This document shows, piece after piece, positions 1 to 6,881 of a stretch of 8,473 nt of DNA. The translations under genes and the position numbers were made by a program. The first letter of the stretch is position 1, and the number at the start of each line of letters is the position of its first letter. The notes beneath the pieces are model-generated. The model was not told the DNA's origin and did no database searches. It saw only the letters and a list, made by a program, of their open reading frames with translations. This DNA comes from Candidatus Methanocorpusculum equi (GTDB taxonomy: Archaea > Halobacteriota > Methanomicrobia > Methanomicrobiales > Methanocorpusculaceae): contig JAGHSU010000042.1 of the NCBI GenBank assembly GCA_018065685.1, positions 1 to 8,473 on the forward strand, written 5' to 3'.

Positions 1-156
1 TCCATCAGTATCAATGATATCGGACTCATCTTCATTTCCGATAACAAAGGGGGAAACCGTTGTTTTCAGATCAAGGATCTGCACGCCTCTATTCCGAAGC
101 GTTTCCGCAACAGTGGTTTTTCCGCATCCTGGTGTTCCTGTAATTCCTGTCAGCAT
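1..156 (-). CDS. Adenylate kinase AK6/Fap7-like nucleotide kinase, N-terminal part (cut by window edge)
   Basis: The first 52 residues are visible; the gene continues beyond base 1. It opens MLTGITGTPGCGKTTVAE, with a Walker A P-loop (GTPGCGKT, residues 7-14) almost at the N-terminus, then a Leu-Asp-Leu segment (28-30) and an acidic stretch (NEDESD), the order seen in archaeal Fap7/AK6-type kinases. That family transfers phosphate between ATP and AMP and, in eukaryotes and some archaea, assists small-subunit ribosome maturation through protein uS11. The ATG (154-156) lies one base after the TGA of the upstream acyltransferase gene (TGA-T-ATG), so its translation is probably coupled to that gene. 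No strong Shine-Dalgarno sequence of its own is visible. The lid region and C-terminus lie outside the window, so exact family membership is unconfirmed. Confidence 0.8.
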   Translation of the reverse strand, partial: MLTGITGTPGCGKTTVAETLRNRGVQILDLKTTVSPFVIGNEDESDIIDTDG

Positions 157-157
157 A

Positions 158-1378
158 TCAGTAATACTCTTTTCCGATTAGGAACCGGTACAGCACCATG
201 TATTTGAACGCGGAGCGCGGGAATTCCGATTCAACTTCATAGTAGGTCCCGTCTTTCAGTGAGAAGAGAATCTTCATCTGAAGGGAGAACGCAAAACCTG
301 CGATTTCGCTGAACGGGAATACAAATGTCTGTTCAGGGGAGTGGAACTCGAATCTGTCTTTGTAAATCCCAAATGTTCCTTTTCCCATGCAGTCAACACT
401 TTTAAGCGCGCTGATTTTGTTTAATATCTGGTGGTCATCTGATTCAACCGGTTTGTCATCAGGGTAGGTGAGGAACTCCGGGACTTTGCTCTTCAGATAG
501 TCACGCTGCCAGTGATCCCAGGATGCGAGGTTGTCAATGATAAGTTCTCCTCCGTCAACCGGTTCAAAGAGGCCATATTCATTAAATCTGACTGTGTAAC
601 CGCATTCGCAGGAGAGTTTATCGTCTTTGCTGGTCAGTTTTCCTACAGCGTGGCACTTCGGGCAGACGTAAAGGGTTGTTTCAAGATTTTCTGCAAGGAC
701 AGGGCCGGTATACGGTGTCGGGTTTTTCTTCTGGTCCTCGAAGGTGTTGACATACATGTCCTCATTGATGATTTTGTTGATTTCGTCAACACTCATCTTC
801 TGCAGCTCTTCAGCACGGTATTCGCGGACGAACTCCCCCCACATCTTTCCTTTTCTCGGGTGTTTTCCCCAGCGCGGTCTTCTAAGGTATCCTCCGTGAA
901 TCCGGTAGGTTACAAGTCCTGCGCCGAGCTCTGCACATTCTTTGACCAGTTTTCCGGTCGCGGGAGAGATGAACGCTGATTCACCGTTGATTGAACGTGT
1001 TCCCTCAGGACTCATCCACACGTTTCCTCCTGCTTTTAAGACCTCTTTCATCTCTGAAATCATGTCATCTGCGGGAGCTCCCTTCTTTCTGATGACAAGA
1101 CCGTCAAGGCAGAGGACAAAGCGTCGCAGAAATTTATTTCTGAATAAATGTTCCCCTGCGACGAAGTACATCTGTTTTTTTAAGGGGATGCCTACTAGCA
1201 GAAAATCCCAGAGGGTTGTGTGGTTTGATATGGCAAGGTAGGGTGCGTGTGTCTTCGGTACTTTGTCCCAGGTATAATGCAGTCCGAACCGTACGTACGG
1301 TCTGACAAAGAAGATAACAACTGCATAGGTTATCCTGTACCATCTGATAAGGGCACGTGATACCATAATGTTTATCAT
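158..1378 (-). CDS. PlsC-like phospholipid/glycerol acyltransferase with internal zinc ribbon
   Basis: This 406-residue protein carries acyltransferase motifs: NHTTLWD with the catalytic His53 and Asp58 (HX4D), the YFVAGEHLFRNKF block (71-83), and PEGTRS (124-129), which binds the glycerol phosphate in the PlsC family. A short hydrophobic segment near residues 13-28 suggests membrane association. Typical PlsC proteins have about 240 residues; this one continues into a zinc ribbon (CPKC at 239-242, CEC at 257-259) and a further C-terminal domain of about 140 residues that I do not recognise. The family esterifies acyl chains to lysophosphatidate or similar alcohols. Archaeal membrane lipids are ether-linked, so the real acceptor is unclear and transfer from bacteria is plausible. 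The first Met is preferred, but Met5 (base 1366) is possible; neither has a clear ribosome binding site. It is followed after one base by the AK6-like gene. Confidence 0.85.
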   Translation of the reverse strand: MINIMVSRALIRWYRITYAVVIFFVRPYVRFGLHYTWDKVPKTHAPYLAISNHTTLWDFLLVGIPLKKQMYFVAGEHLFRNKFLRRFVLCLDGLVIRKKGAPADDMISEMKEVLKAGGNVWMSPEGTRSINGESAFISPATGKLVKECAELGAGLVTYRIHGGYLRRPRWGKHPRKGKMWGEFVREYRAEELQKMSVDEINKIINEDMYVNTFEDQKKNPTPYTGPVLAENLETTLYVCPKCHAVGKLTSKDDKLSCECGYTVRFNEYGLFEPVDGGELIIDNLASWDHWQRDYLKSKVPEFLTYPDDKPVESDDHQILNKISALKSVDCMGKGTFGIYKDRFEFHSPEQTFVFPFSEIAGFAFSLQMKILFSLKDGTYYEVESEFPRSAFKYMVLYRFLIGKEYY

Positions 1379-1434
1379 ATTTGTTGCAAAGGGAGATAAA
1401 GATAGAGGGAATGAGCAGGGAGTCTATGAGCTGC

Positions 1435-1441
1435 TTTATAT
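1435..1441 (-). promoter_or_regulatory. Probable TATA box of the acyltransferase gene
   Basis: On the minus strand the sequence reads ATTAGGATATAAAGC, a TATA element with a purine-rich BRE-like flank. It lies about 60 bases before the acyltransferase ATG. With the usual archaeal TATA-to-start distance of 25-27 bases, this predicts a leader of about 33 bases, which contains no evident Shine-Dalgarno sequence. Confidence 0.5.
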
Positions 1442-1482
1442 CCTAATCTGAATCTCGTGAATAAGCTCCCAAAATCGCTTAC

Positions 1483-1494
1483 AAAACACAAAAA
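1483..1494 (-). terminator. Oligo-T terminator after tRNA-Lys
   Basis: Directly after the discriminator base the minus strand reads TTTTTGTGTTTT. Such T-runs are the standard signal for archaeal RNA polymerase to stop after tRNA genes. A third TTTT follows at 1471-1474. It would separate the tRNA from the acyltransferase gene further downstream. Confidence 0.55.
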
Positions 1495-1568
1495 CGGGCC
1501 CGGAGGGATTTGAACCCCCGACGTTCGGATTAAGAGTCCGACGCTATGCCTGACCAAGCCACGGGCCC
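1495..1568 (-). tRNA. tRNA-Lys (anticodon CUU)
   Basis: The 74-base gene folds as a complete cloverleaf. The acceptor stem is GGGCCCG/CGGGCCC (7 pairs). The D arm is GCTT...TAGC with a GG in its loop and a T-T mismatch at the innermost pair. The anticodon stem is TCGGA/TCCGA around the loop CTCTTAA, which places CUU in the anticodon (bases 1532-1534). The T arm is GGGGG-TTCAAAT-CCCTC. The discriminator is G, as in other archaeal tRNA-Lys, and no CCA is encoded. No intron is present. It reads lysine AAG codons. It has its own TATA box upstream and an oligo-T terminator downstream, so it appears to be a single-gene transcript. Confidence 0.96.
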
Positions 1569-1603
1569 AGTTAAAACTTGACATTACATGTAGGTGTCGT
1601 AAA

Positions 1604-1611
1604 TATTTATA
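1604..1611 (-). promoter_or_regulatory. TATA box of tRNA-Lys
   Basis: The minus strand shows AAAGTATAAATATTTACG, with the TATAAATA core 36 bases before the tRNA 5' end. This predicts a transcription start roughly 10-13 bases before the mature tRNA, a normal precursor leader. It stands back to back with the TATA box of the plus-strand operon, about 49 bases away. Confidence 0.65.
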
Positions 1612-1652
1612 CTTTACTAAACTATCTCGCCTTAGTCGGTCACAAGAAGTCC

Positions 1653-1660
1653 TTTTATAC
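1653..1660 (+). promoter_or_regulatory. TATA box of the RCK-DHH/mptE/radical SAM operon
   Basis: TTTTATAC is centred about 28 bases before the ATG at 1684, which predicts that transcription starts at or within a few bases of the start codon. No Shine-Dalgarno sequence is seen before the ATG (CAAACACGTAAGT), so the first gene is probably read from a leaderless or nearly leaderless mRNA. Confidence 0.6.
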
Positions 1661-1683
1661 TGCACCATATCAAACACGTAAGT

Positions 1684-3267
1684 ATGGTAAAAAAGAAAGT
1701 GGGACAGACAGAACTTGAGGCGGTGCCGAAACCTGCTGCGAAAAAGGAGGCAGCTGCTGCTCCGGTGAAAGTAGCCGAAACTCCGGCAGAATCCCCTAAT
1801 AAAAAAATAAAATACATAATATTCGGCTGTGGAAGCCTTGGTTACAACATCCTCGAAGAACTCCATGAAGATGATGAAAATGTTCTTCTCATTGATATAG
1901 ACGAAAAACGTCTGCAGGATCTTCGCGACCACAGACACCAGGTGATGGCAGGAGATATGCTCTCGGATGAACTCTACACGAAAATCCCTGAGCCGGAAGC
2001 GGCATTTGTTGTATCCGCAAGTAAGGAGGTAAACCTTTCCGCGGTGGTGAACCTGCACAATAAATTCCCGCAGTGTAACATCGTTGCACGCTCAACCGAT
2101 CCTTTTTCAACCGAAGAACTGGCAGACAACGGGGCGGATGTTGCACTCTACCCCCAGACCGTCTTTGCCCGTTCCGCATTAAATCACATGGAGGTTCTGC
2201 GGGCAACAAGAAGCGCACAAAAGCTTCATAACCAGCTTAGTTCATGGGAAGGAGCCCTTGGAATAATCACCCACAAAAACCCGGATCCTGATGCAATCTC
2301 CTCTGCCATGGCACTCACGGCAATCGCAGAGGATGCCGCCGCGGGAAAACTAAAATGCAGGATTCTCTACGAAGGAAACATCGGTCATCAGGAAAACCGT
2401 GCATTCGTAAATCTTTTTGAAATCAAAATGGAACGGCTCACACCTGAAATCCTAGCCGAGTGCAGCCATCTGGCGCTCGTTGACTGCGGCGGTCCCGGAA
2501 TAAACAATGACCTTCCGGCAGATACTCCGGTAGAGATCATTATTGATCACCACAGTCAGGAAGGAGTTGTACGTAAGATAACTCCGGAATTTGTTGACAT
2601 AAGAGAAGAGGCCGGAGCACCTGCCTCGATTCTTACCCAGTACATACAGGAGCTTTACATCACAATAAGCACCAAAGTTGCAACCGCACTCTTTTACGGA
2701 ATCCGTTCTGATACAAAAGATTTCCAGAGAAATATTTATCCGCAGGATATGCACAATGCTGCATATCTGCTTCCCTTTACCGACAAGGCACTTCTCGAAG
2801 TGGTCATGACGCCGTCCATGTCAAAGGAAACACTTGACATTATGGGAAGAGCAATTCAGAACAGTGTCATAAAACAGGGGTATCTGGGTTCAAACGTGGG
2901 TTACATACGAAACCGTGATGCCCTTCCGCAGGCAGCGGAGATGCTCCTTAATCTTGAGGGGGTAAATACAGCATTTGTGTATGGTATCACTGATACGGCT
3001 ATCGTCTGTTCCGGAAGAAACCGCGATGTAAGACTGCACTTAGGAGATGTGATGAAAGAGGCCCTCTCTTCCATTCCCGGGGCATCGGCAGGCGGGCATG
3101 CAACAATGGCGGCACTCTCTATCCCCCTTTCCACCTTTTCTCTCGCAAAAGACAAAGAAAAGCTGCTTGATATGGTTATTGAGCCGATTATGAAAAACAT
3201 AATGAGGCTTCTTGGTCTAACAAAAGATGATGGGGAAAACGAATCGCAGAAAGAGACACGTGTATGA
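1684..3267 (+). CDS. RCK (TrkA-N) - DHH/DHHA1 fusion phosphoesterase
   Basis: A 527-residue cytosolic protein. Residues 1-40 are a Lys/Ala/Pro-rich linker. Residues 41-165 form a TrkA-N/RCK Rossmann domain (GCGSLG at 48-53, acidic LIDID at 69-73) of the type that binds NAD(H) or another nucleotide. The DHH phosphoesterase follows: motif THKNPDPDA (196-204), Asp267 in LVDCGG, the DHH triad at 288-290, and Asp343 in GIRSDTKDF; these residues bind the two metal ions. The DHHA1 domain ends with AGGHATMAA (469-477), the substrate-binding loop. All expected metal ligands are present, so it is probably active. DHH-DHHA1 enzymes cleave short RNAs, pAp or cyclic dinucleotides; the substrate here cannot be told from sequence. 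It is first in a three-gene operon and its TGA overlaps the ATG of mptE by four bases (ATGA). Confidence 0.88.
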   Translation: MVKKKVGQTELEAVPKPAAKKEAAAAPVKVAETPAESPNKKIKYIIFGCGSLGYNILEELHEDDENVLLIDIDEKRLQDLRDHRHQVMAGDMLSDELYTKIPEPEAAFVVSASKEVNLSAVVNLHNKFPQCNIVARSTDPFSTEELADNGADVALYPQTVFARSALNHMEVLRATRSAQKLHNQLSSWEGALGIITHKNPDPDAISSAMALTAIAEDAAAGKLKCRILYEGNIGHQENRAFVNLFEIKMERLTPEILAECSHLALVDCGGPGINNDLPADTPVEIIIDHHSQEGVVRKITPEFVDIREEAGAPASILTQYIQELYITISTKVATALFYGIRSDTKDFQRNIYPQDMHNAAYLLPFTDKALLEVVMTPSMSKETLDIMGRAIQNSVIKQGYLGSNVGYIRNRDALPQAAEMLLNLEGVNTAFVYGITDTAIVCSGRNRDVRLHLGDVMKEALSSIPGASAGGHATMAALSIPLSTFSLAKDKEKLLDMVIEPIMKNIMRLLGLTKDDGENESQKETRV

Positions 3268-3893
3268 AGTTTGATGTCTGGGAGCCGTATTATATCAGAA
3301 TCCTGGACTACTTCGGATTTTCACGTGAGGGTGATGAGCGCGCAGCAGAACTTCTTTCCACTCTCTTAACGCGTGATGATTTACCCCTCCTGAAAGAACG
3401 CATCGCAGGAAAACATATTGTCGCTGCAGGAAACGCTCCCTGTCTTGCGGAGGATGCAAAAAAAACCGATTTTACCGGGTACACCATAATTGCAGCAGAT
3501 GCTGCAGCCAGGACACTTGCAAACTGCGGAATCATCCCCGATATCGTTTTTACCGACCTTGACGGATTAGACGATGATGTTCTGGAACTGAACAAAAAAG
3601 GAACACTTCTCGCTGTCCACGCACACGGAGACAATATCCCTCTTCTGAAATCATGGGTTCCGAAGATAGAAGGCCCTGTCATCGGGACGACACAGTCTGC
3701 CCCGTTCAGAAACATCTATAATTTCGGAGGATTCTCGGATGGAGACCGCTGTGTGTTTGCTGCATATGAGTTAGGTGCGGCTGACGTTTGTCTGATCGGG
3801 TTCGATCTTGATGACAAATCGGTTGGTCCGGTAAAGCATGGAAAACTGCAGATTGCCAGAAAGCTTCTGCACCTTGCAGGCCATGATATCTGA
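3264..3893 (+). CDS. mptE: 6-hydroxymethyl-7,8-dihydropterin pyrophosphokinase (MptE, DUF115)
   Basis: A 209-residue protein of the archaeal DUF115/MptE family. These enzymes move pyrophosphate from ATP to 6-hydroxymethyl-7,8-dihydropterin, an early step in making tetrahydromethanopterin, the C1 carrier of methanogens; they replace the unrelated bacterial FolK. Recognisable blocks are HIVAAGNAPC (51-60), IIAADAAARTL (75-85), PDIVFTDLDG (92-101), VHAHGDN (118-124), GGFSDGDRC (155-163) and LIGFDLDD (177-184); the Asp-rich blocks probably bind magnesium and ATP. The length is near the low end for the family. The start overlaps the stop of the DHH gene by four bases, with only a weak purine-rich AGAAAGAG upstream, so translational coupling is likely. 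The 3' end overlaps the next gene by 11 bases. Confidence 0.87.
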   Translation: MKFDVWEPYYIRILDYFGFSREGDERAAELLSTLLTRDDLPLLKERIAGKHIVAAGNAPCLAEDAKKTDFTGYTIIAADAAARTLANCGIIPDIVFTDLDGLDDDVLELNKKGTLLAVHAHGDNIPLLKSWVPKIEGPVIGTTQSAPFRNIYNFGGFSDGDRCVFAAYELGAADVCLIGFDLDDKSVGPVKHGKLQIARKLLHLAGHDI

Positions 3894-5535
3894 TACAGTC
3901 ATCATTGACGGATATGTGGATGAACCCGCATGTCTCGGAGTCCCCCCGTACATATCCCCGTATATCAGAACGGTTGCCGGTGTTTTGAAAACCGCGGGGA
4001 AAAACCCTGCGTATTTTACCATTGACCAGCTGCGAAAAGACCCGTTTACAACCGCAAAGCTGAGAAATGCATCTCTTATCGTTATGGTTGCAGGAACTAC
4101 GGTTCCCGGAAAATATTTAGCGGGAACTCCTGCAGCACTTACTGAAATACAGCAGCTTGGTGCATCATTTTCCGGTAAAACAACAGCATTTCTCGGAGGT
4201 CCTGTTTCATTCGGATACTCAGACCAAGGAGGGAAAAAGGCTGAAACAGTCACGTCAGCAGGATGGAACGGAGTCCTTGAGGGAGACCCTGCGGCAGCTC
4301 TCTCCTCCTGGCTATCGGGCGGGGAGGCGAAAGGAATGCTTTCATACAGCGACTATGACACTTTTGCAAAAGCAGGTGCGGATATTATACAGCAGCATCC
4401 CTTTTATCCGAATGTCATGCTCGAACTGGAAACTGCCAAAGGCTGCTCACGCAGTATAACAGGCGGCTGTGCGTTTTGTACCGAGCCGTTTTACGGACTT
4501 CCAAGGCACCGGGAACTTTCCGGAATCTTTTCCGAGGTTGAAGCCCTCTATCGTGCGGGTGCACGCCACTTCCGCCTTGGAAGACAGCCTGACCTGTTAA
4601 CATACGGGGTGTCAGGCGCGGAGTTTCCAAAACCGGATGCTGACAAACTGCGGAAACTGTTTTCCGGTATCAGAGGAGCTGCACCGGAATTAAAGACACT
4701 TCACATCGATAACGTAAATCCGGGGACGATTGCCCATCATGAAGATGCTGCCCGTGATGCTTTGTGTGCCGTAATCGAGGGGCATACGGCAGGAGATACC
4801 GCGGCATTCGGTGTGGAATCTGCAGACCCTGCAGTAATAGCAGCAAACAATCTGAAGGGCACAGCAGATGAGATATTCCGTGCAGTTGAAATTGTAAATG
4901 AAGTAGGAGCCGTCCGCAGAAACGGTATCCCTGAGCTTCTGCCCGGTCTGAATTTTATCGCAGGACTTGCCGGGGAAACGCCTGAAACCTTTACCATAAA
5001 CAGAGCATTTCTACAGCGGATTGCCGATGCGGGGCTTCTTGTCCGGAGAGTCAATATCAGACAGCTGATGCCTTTTGAAGGAACACGCGCATATACGAAC
5101 AACACAATCGGAAAACATGATAAGGAGTTTCATGCCTTCAAAAATGAGGTCCGGGAGAAGTTTGACATCCCCATGATGGAGAGGGTGTTCCCCGTCGGCA
5201 CAGTCTTTGACGATGTCTTAATCGAGGTTTCCGGTCCTGTTTCGTTCGGAAGACAGATGGGAACATACCCTGTTCTCATCGGTATTCCTGAAAAGCTCCC
5301 CGCAGGTGCTGTTGTAAAGGCTTTCGTTGTGTCGTACGGGGCACGGTCTCTTACCGCACTGACATACCCGGTACGGGTTAATCATCTCCCGATTTCAGCC
5401 CTGAAATGGATTCCGGGGATTTCAGCAAAAGCGGCTGCAAAAGTTGTTTCAAAAATGCCGTTTAAAAATGCGGATGAGTTTTGCAGGGTCGTACCGTCTG
5501 CAAAGGAGATTGCGCCGCTTCTGGATTATTCCTGA
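3883..5535 (+). CDS. Radical SAM protein with C-terminal helix-hairpin-helix (COG1031 type)
   Basis: A 550-residue protein from the ATG at 3883. A frame opening at 3838 would add 15 residues, but the family-like start is MISDTVIIDGY followed by DEPACLGVPPY, so the internal Met is preferred. Residues 1-170 form an alpha/beta region that may be a degenerate B12-binding-like domain. The iron-sulfur motif is C188-X7-C196-X2-C199 (KGCSRSITGGCAFC), wider than the usual CX3CX2C spacing; from memory the long spacing belongs to this archaeal family. The radical SAM barrel follows, then a possible TRAM-like strand region (about 435-469) and an HhH (about 506-535, WIPGISAKAAAKVV), which suggests nucleic acid binding. 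Function is unknown; an RNA or DNA substrate is inference. It overlaps mptE by 11 bases and is the last gene of the operon. Confidence 0.83.
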   Translation: MISDTVIIDGYVDEPACLGVPPYISPYIRTVAGVLKTAGKNPAYFTIDQLRKDPFTTAKLRNASLIVMVAGTTVPGKYLAGTPAALTEIQQLGASFSGKTTAFLGGPVSFGYSDQGGKKAETVTSAGWNGVLEGDPAAALSSWLSGGEAKGMLSYSDYDTFAKAGADIIQQHPFYPNVMLELETAKGCSRSITGGCAFCTEPFYGLPRHRELSGIFSEVEALYRAGARHFRLGRQPDLLTYGVSGAEFPKPDADKLRKLFSGIRGAAPELKTLHIDNVNPGTIAHHEDAARDALCAVIEGHTAGDTAAFGVESADPAVIAANNLKGTADEIFRAVEIVNEVGAVRRNGIPELLPGLNFIAGLAGETPETFTINRAFLQRIADAGLLVRRVNIRQLMPFEGTRAYTNNTIGKHDKEFHAFKNEVREKFDIPMMERVFPVGTVFDDVLIEVSGPVSFGRQMGTYPVLIGIPEKLPAGAVVKAFVVSYGARSLTALTYPVRVNHLPISALKWIPGISAKAAAKVVSKMPFKNADEFCRVVPSAKEIAPLLDYS

Positions 5536-5545
5536 CTCCAAAAGC

Positions 5546-5560
5546 CGTCATTTGCAGACG
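5546..5560. terminator. Weak possible hairpin between convergent genes
   Basis: Between the two convergent stop codons CGTC (5546-5549) can pair with GACG (5557-5560) around a seven-base loop. T-rich sequence follows on the plus strand (CTTATATTTCATTC). The stem is only four pairs, so this is a weak candidate for ending transcription; no better signal is seen in the 37-base gap. Confidence 0.22.
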
Positions 5561-5572
5561 CTTATATTTCAT

Positions 5573-6613
5573 TCATTCAAAGGATGATAAGCGCATCTGA
5601 TGCGTTTTTTCAAGTGACAAATACGGGAGTGCACGTCTTAGGACAACCCCGCAGCGCTTCAGGGCTGCAGTTGTTCTGATATTTCCTGTTTTTCGTTCGA
5701 ATATGATTCTGTTGGCAGTTACAACACCGATTCCCGGAACTCTCAGCAGCTCATCGAAGGTCGCTTCTGCGAGATTTACCTGAGGCAGTGTTTTTGCGAG
5801 AAGGAGTTTCGGGTCGGTGTTTATCAGCATCCCGTCTTCGTCAAAAACAGGTGCGGTCTCTTTTCTGGTGTAACCGTACAAACGAAGTAATGCATCGACC
5901 TGGTACCAGCGGTTTGCGCGCCATAACGGGGTGTTTTCATGTGATTCGAGCGGGGTATGCGAAAGTGCACTGAATGCCGAATAATAAACGCGTGCCGGCC
6001 GGTATTTTTCATAACTGGTCATCACGGTCTGGAAAATATCTGCATCGGTTTCATCCGCAGCACCTACCACAAACTGTGTGGAGTGTTTATAGGGCATAAT
6101 CTCCGATAGCCATTTGTGGCGGGTTAACAGATCGGATTTGAAATTCTTTACCGTGGCAAGTTCAGCTAAATGTGAGGCATCCGGGGCTTCGAGATTTATG
6201 CTCAGGCGGGTTGCATAGCGTGCGAGTTCTTCGATATCCGAGCGTTCCGCTCCCGGTAGAACCTTAAGATGCAGATATCCGGTAAATCCTGCCTTTCGGA
6301 TGAGCCGTGCGGTTTCTGTAATCCGCTCCATTCCCAAATCAGTGTCTCCTCTGGGAATCCCTGTGCTGAGAAGGAGCCCTCCGACTTTCCCCTCCCGGTG
6401 CAGTTCAAGAAAACCGTGAGCTGCTTCTTCCGGGGTGAAACTTATCCCCTTATGCTTTGTACAGATTTCACAGTAAGCACAGTCAAATGAACACGTCCCT
6501 TCAAGAAGGAGTTTAAGAATCGTACACTGTGATGAAGAGTGCCCGCTTCTTCCTGTCTGGTCAAAAAACGGGGATTTTACCGCCCTTTCTATCTTCTGCG
6601 TAAGTTCTGACAT
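5573..6613 (-). CDS. Putative DNA modification/repair radical SAM protein with C-terminal HhH
   Basis: A 346-residue radical SAM protein. A Ser-rich GHSSSQC segment (24-30) precedes TILKLLLEGTCSFDCAYC, whose C41-X3-C45-X2-C48 binds the 4Fe-4S cluster; another Cys sits at 51. GGLLLSTGIPRGDTD (78-92) is the next conserved block. A helix-hairpin-helix at about 288-312 (LLRVPGIGVVTANRI) should contact DNA or RNA. Layout and motifs match the family named 'putative DNA modification/repair radical SAM protein' (COG4277/TIGR03916), which in many bacteria neighbours a uracil-DNA glycosylase gene. This copy looks shorter than the usual bacterial proteins of about 400 residues. The ATG at 6613 has a GGAG (6619-6622) at good distance. 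It converges with the other radical SAM gene and lies downstream of a MutY-like glycosylase. The reaction is unknown. Confidence 0.82.
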   Translation of the reverse strand: MSELTQKIERAVKSPFFDQTGRSGHSSSQCTILKLLLEGTCSFDCAYCEICTKHKGISFTPEEAAHGFLELHREGKVGGLLLSTGIPRGDTDLGMERITETARLIRKAGFTGYLHLKVLPGAERSDIEELARYATRLSINLEAPDASHLAELATVKNFKSDLLTRHKWLSEIMPYKHSTQFVVGAADETDADIFQTVMTSYEKYRPARVYYSAFSALSHTPLESHENTPLWRANRWYQVDALLRLYGYTRKETAPVFDEDGMLINTDPKLLLAKTLPQVNLAEATFDELLRVPGIGVVTANRIIFERKTGNIRTTAALKRCGVVLRRALPYLSLEKTHQMRLSSFE

Positions 6614-6633
6614 GTTTTACTCCATAACTCACT

Positions 6634-6641
6634 GTTATAAA
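6634..6641 (-). promoter_or_regulatory. Possible TATA box before the radical SAM repair gene
   Basis: TTTATAAC on the minus strand lies about 24 bases before the ATG at 6613. If used, transcription would start almost at the ATG, leaving the GGAG at 6619-6622 out of the message. The presence of that ribosome site suggests the gene is instead, or also, read from an upstream promoter. Confidence 0.3.
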
Positions 6642-6642
6642 C

Positions 6643-6681
6643 AGACGGGCGGATTCCTGTACATGGTAAGTTCTCCCGTCT
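6643..6681 (-). repeat. Inverted repeat / possible RNA hairpin upstream of the radical SAM gene
   Basis: AGACGGG at 6643-6649 is the exact complement of CCCGTCT at 6675-6681, giving a seven-pair stem with a 25-base loop. On the minus strand it falls between the 41-codon ORF and the radical SAM gene. The loop holds an ATG preceded by GGGAG; the nine-codon reading frame from it (MYRNPPVCL, then TAA) runs through the second arm of the stem. This could be chance, a transcript-processing site or a leader element. Confidence 0.3.
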
Positions 6682-6691
6682 CAATTTCTCC

Positions 6692-6817
6692 TTATGCGTG
6701 TGCCGATTCTGCTGCCGTGAATAAAATTACAATGTTTTCGTGTTGTTCGGCTGACAGTACATCCTGTCTGATAATATTTACCAGAGATTCTGTTCTTCTG
6801 AGATTGAATATTTCCAT
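6692..6817 (-). CDS. Small unrecognised ORF (41 residues)
   Basis: The frame starts with ATG at 6817 and encodes MEIFNLRRTESLVNIIRQDV and 21 more residues, ending in TAA. The residue mix (charged and aliphatic, likely helical) looks more like a protein than the opposite strand, which is rich in Ser, Cys and Phe. A stop codon lies five codons upstream in frame, so the ORF cannot be longer. Only a weak purine stretch (AAAAGAGAAA) precedes the ATG. It sits between the 69-codon ORF and the radical SAM gene on the same strand, without a T-run between them, so all three could share a transcript. I recognise no family; it may be a short peptide, a gene remnant or noncoding. Confidence 0.3.
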   Translation of the reverse strand: MEIFNLRRTESLVNIIRQDVLSAEQHENIVILFTAAESAHA

Positions 6818-6881
6818 AATTTTTCTCTTTTAGATTGTTGTTTTGTCGGTTGTTCAGATGTTTACTTTTTTTATGCTGTAA

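Noticed and set aside
512..1241. Plus-strand open frames of 155 and 99 codons.
   Set aside because: They lie opposite the acyltransferase, whose motifs are clear, and resemble no protein family.
1375..2058. A 227-codon minus-strand open frame.
   Set aside because: It runs across the tRNA gene and opposite the RCK-DHH gene, with a Cys/Phe/Tyr/Arg-rich composition; it is a shadow.
3838..3882. An earlier ATG that would lengthen the radical SAM protein by 15 residues.
   Set aside because: The added residues fall inside the mptE frame and do not look like the family N-terminus, which begins near IIDGYVDEP.
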